Positions 63,618-64,000 of a DNA stretch of 64,000 bases are shown here, in pieces. Source of the DNA: Ascarosepion bandense. Lineage: Eukaryota > Mollusca > Cephalopoda > Sepiida > Sepiidae. The position numbers were made by a program, and so were the translations under genes. The stretch is taken from the NCBI GenBank assembly GCA_037127315.1, contig JBBBDQ010001123.1, positions 1,020,001-1,084,000 of the forward strand, read 5' to 3'. Under the pieces are notes generated by a model that saw nothing but the letters and a program-made list of their open reading frames with translations, had not been told where the DNA came from and did not search any database. The stretch's first letter is position 1. The number at the start of each line of letters is the position of its first letter.

Positions 63618-64000
63618 TGTCATTTTTATGTAAATAAATTTCATTTTTCCTATCAGACTGGATTAACCTTGAGATTTCACTGGTGTACTGTTGAGTTATT
63701 ATAAAATAAAAAATTTAAAAAAAGCTAGATTTTTCTATATACAGCATTTTTAAACCTCATTACATAAGAAATGAGATAATTAAGTAATGAGTTTATTTGC
63801 CCTTTGATATTTCAAGGATTTATCGTTTTTAACTTAATAACTATCTATCTTGTCAGTTTCCCTTTTTCTACATTTCTTTTTTTAATATAGTGTTCCAAAT
63901 TATTGTCAACTGGACAACTTTGAGTTAGTACAACTATTTAGTTCTTTTTCTGATTACAAATATTACAAAATCATTTTCTTTCTTTATTACCATACTTGTC
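63618..64000. other. Intergenic sequence, nothing recognised
   Basis: AT-rich sequence to the window end. Confidence 0.4.

Noticed and set aside
1..64000. CRISPR arrays, operons, bacterial promoters or terminators
   Set aside because: Spliced gene structure, SINEs and LINEs show animal nuclear DNA; the regular repeats seen are microsatellites or a minisatellite without spacers.

Overview
This is animal nuclear DNA, most likely from a cephalopod mollusc and probably an octopus. The evidence is low gene density, multi-kilobase introns, very many (TA)n tracts, one abundant tRNA-derived SINE of about 305 bp in both orientations, and a dense mixture of RTE-like, CR1/L2/Jockey-like and Dong-like LINEs, Penelope-like elements (PLEs), mariner/Tc1 transposons and Gypsy fragments. 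The species call is inference; the element classes are read from sequence.

The one host gene I can support is the 3' part of an integrin alpha-subunit gene on the + strand. Seven exons (9401-9532, 13464-13638, 21867-21998, 24939-25058, 31930-32022, 37393-37509, 44202-44312) join in one open frame with AG/GT borders and matching phases. Together they encode the C-terminal 292 residues: membrane-proximal ectodomain (calf-2 region), a single transmembrane helix ending in LLWK, the inner-membrane motif GFFRR, a short acidic tail and a TAA stop. The first visible exon starts mid-codon, so the rest of the gene lies upstream. The introns (2.9-8.2 kb) are almost entirely repeats.

Layout. 1-9.4 kb: upstream intron, with a Dong-like 3' end, PLE pieces, an RTE LINE with most of its reverse transcriptase, a foldback element holding a class II tRNA-like sequence, and a 5S-tRNA SINE next to a tRNA SINE. 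9.4-44.3 kb: integrin exons separated by a mariner cluster (10.7-13.3 kb), LINE tails, SINEs, a complete-ended but dead mariner (23.84-24.85 kb), two hammerhead-ribozyme-like foldbacks (23.3 and 32.3 kb), an RTE LINE split by a SINE and by a Gypsy element (32.95-34.8 kb), a Penelope element (35.2-36.6 kb) and a 1.95-kb Dong-like LINE whose flanking (ATT)n tract runs into the last splice acceptor. 44.3-64 kb: no host gene seen; a long inverted repeat just past the integrin stop, LINE/SINE copies, another tRNA-bearing foldback (51.5-52.15 kb), a Gypsy gag-protease-RT remnant (58.7-59.85 kb), a 30-bp minisatellite (61.3 kb) and a Tc1 transposon split by a dimeric SINE.

The most unusual signals are: (1) a two-part SINE present at two loci, each copy flanked as a whole by its own target-site duplication; (2) three SINE copies that start with a 5S rRNA-like module fused to a tRNA-like module; (3) type I hammerhead-like folds whose stem I is a 39-bp inverted repeat, or which sit head-to-head; (4) foldback elements carrying a class II tRNA-like sequence with apparent anticodon TCA; (5) the Dong-like insertion in TAA repeats that now supplies the 3' splice-site tract of the last integrin exon.
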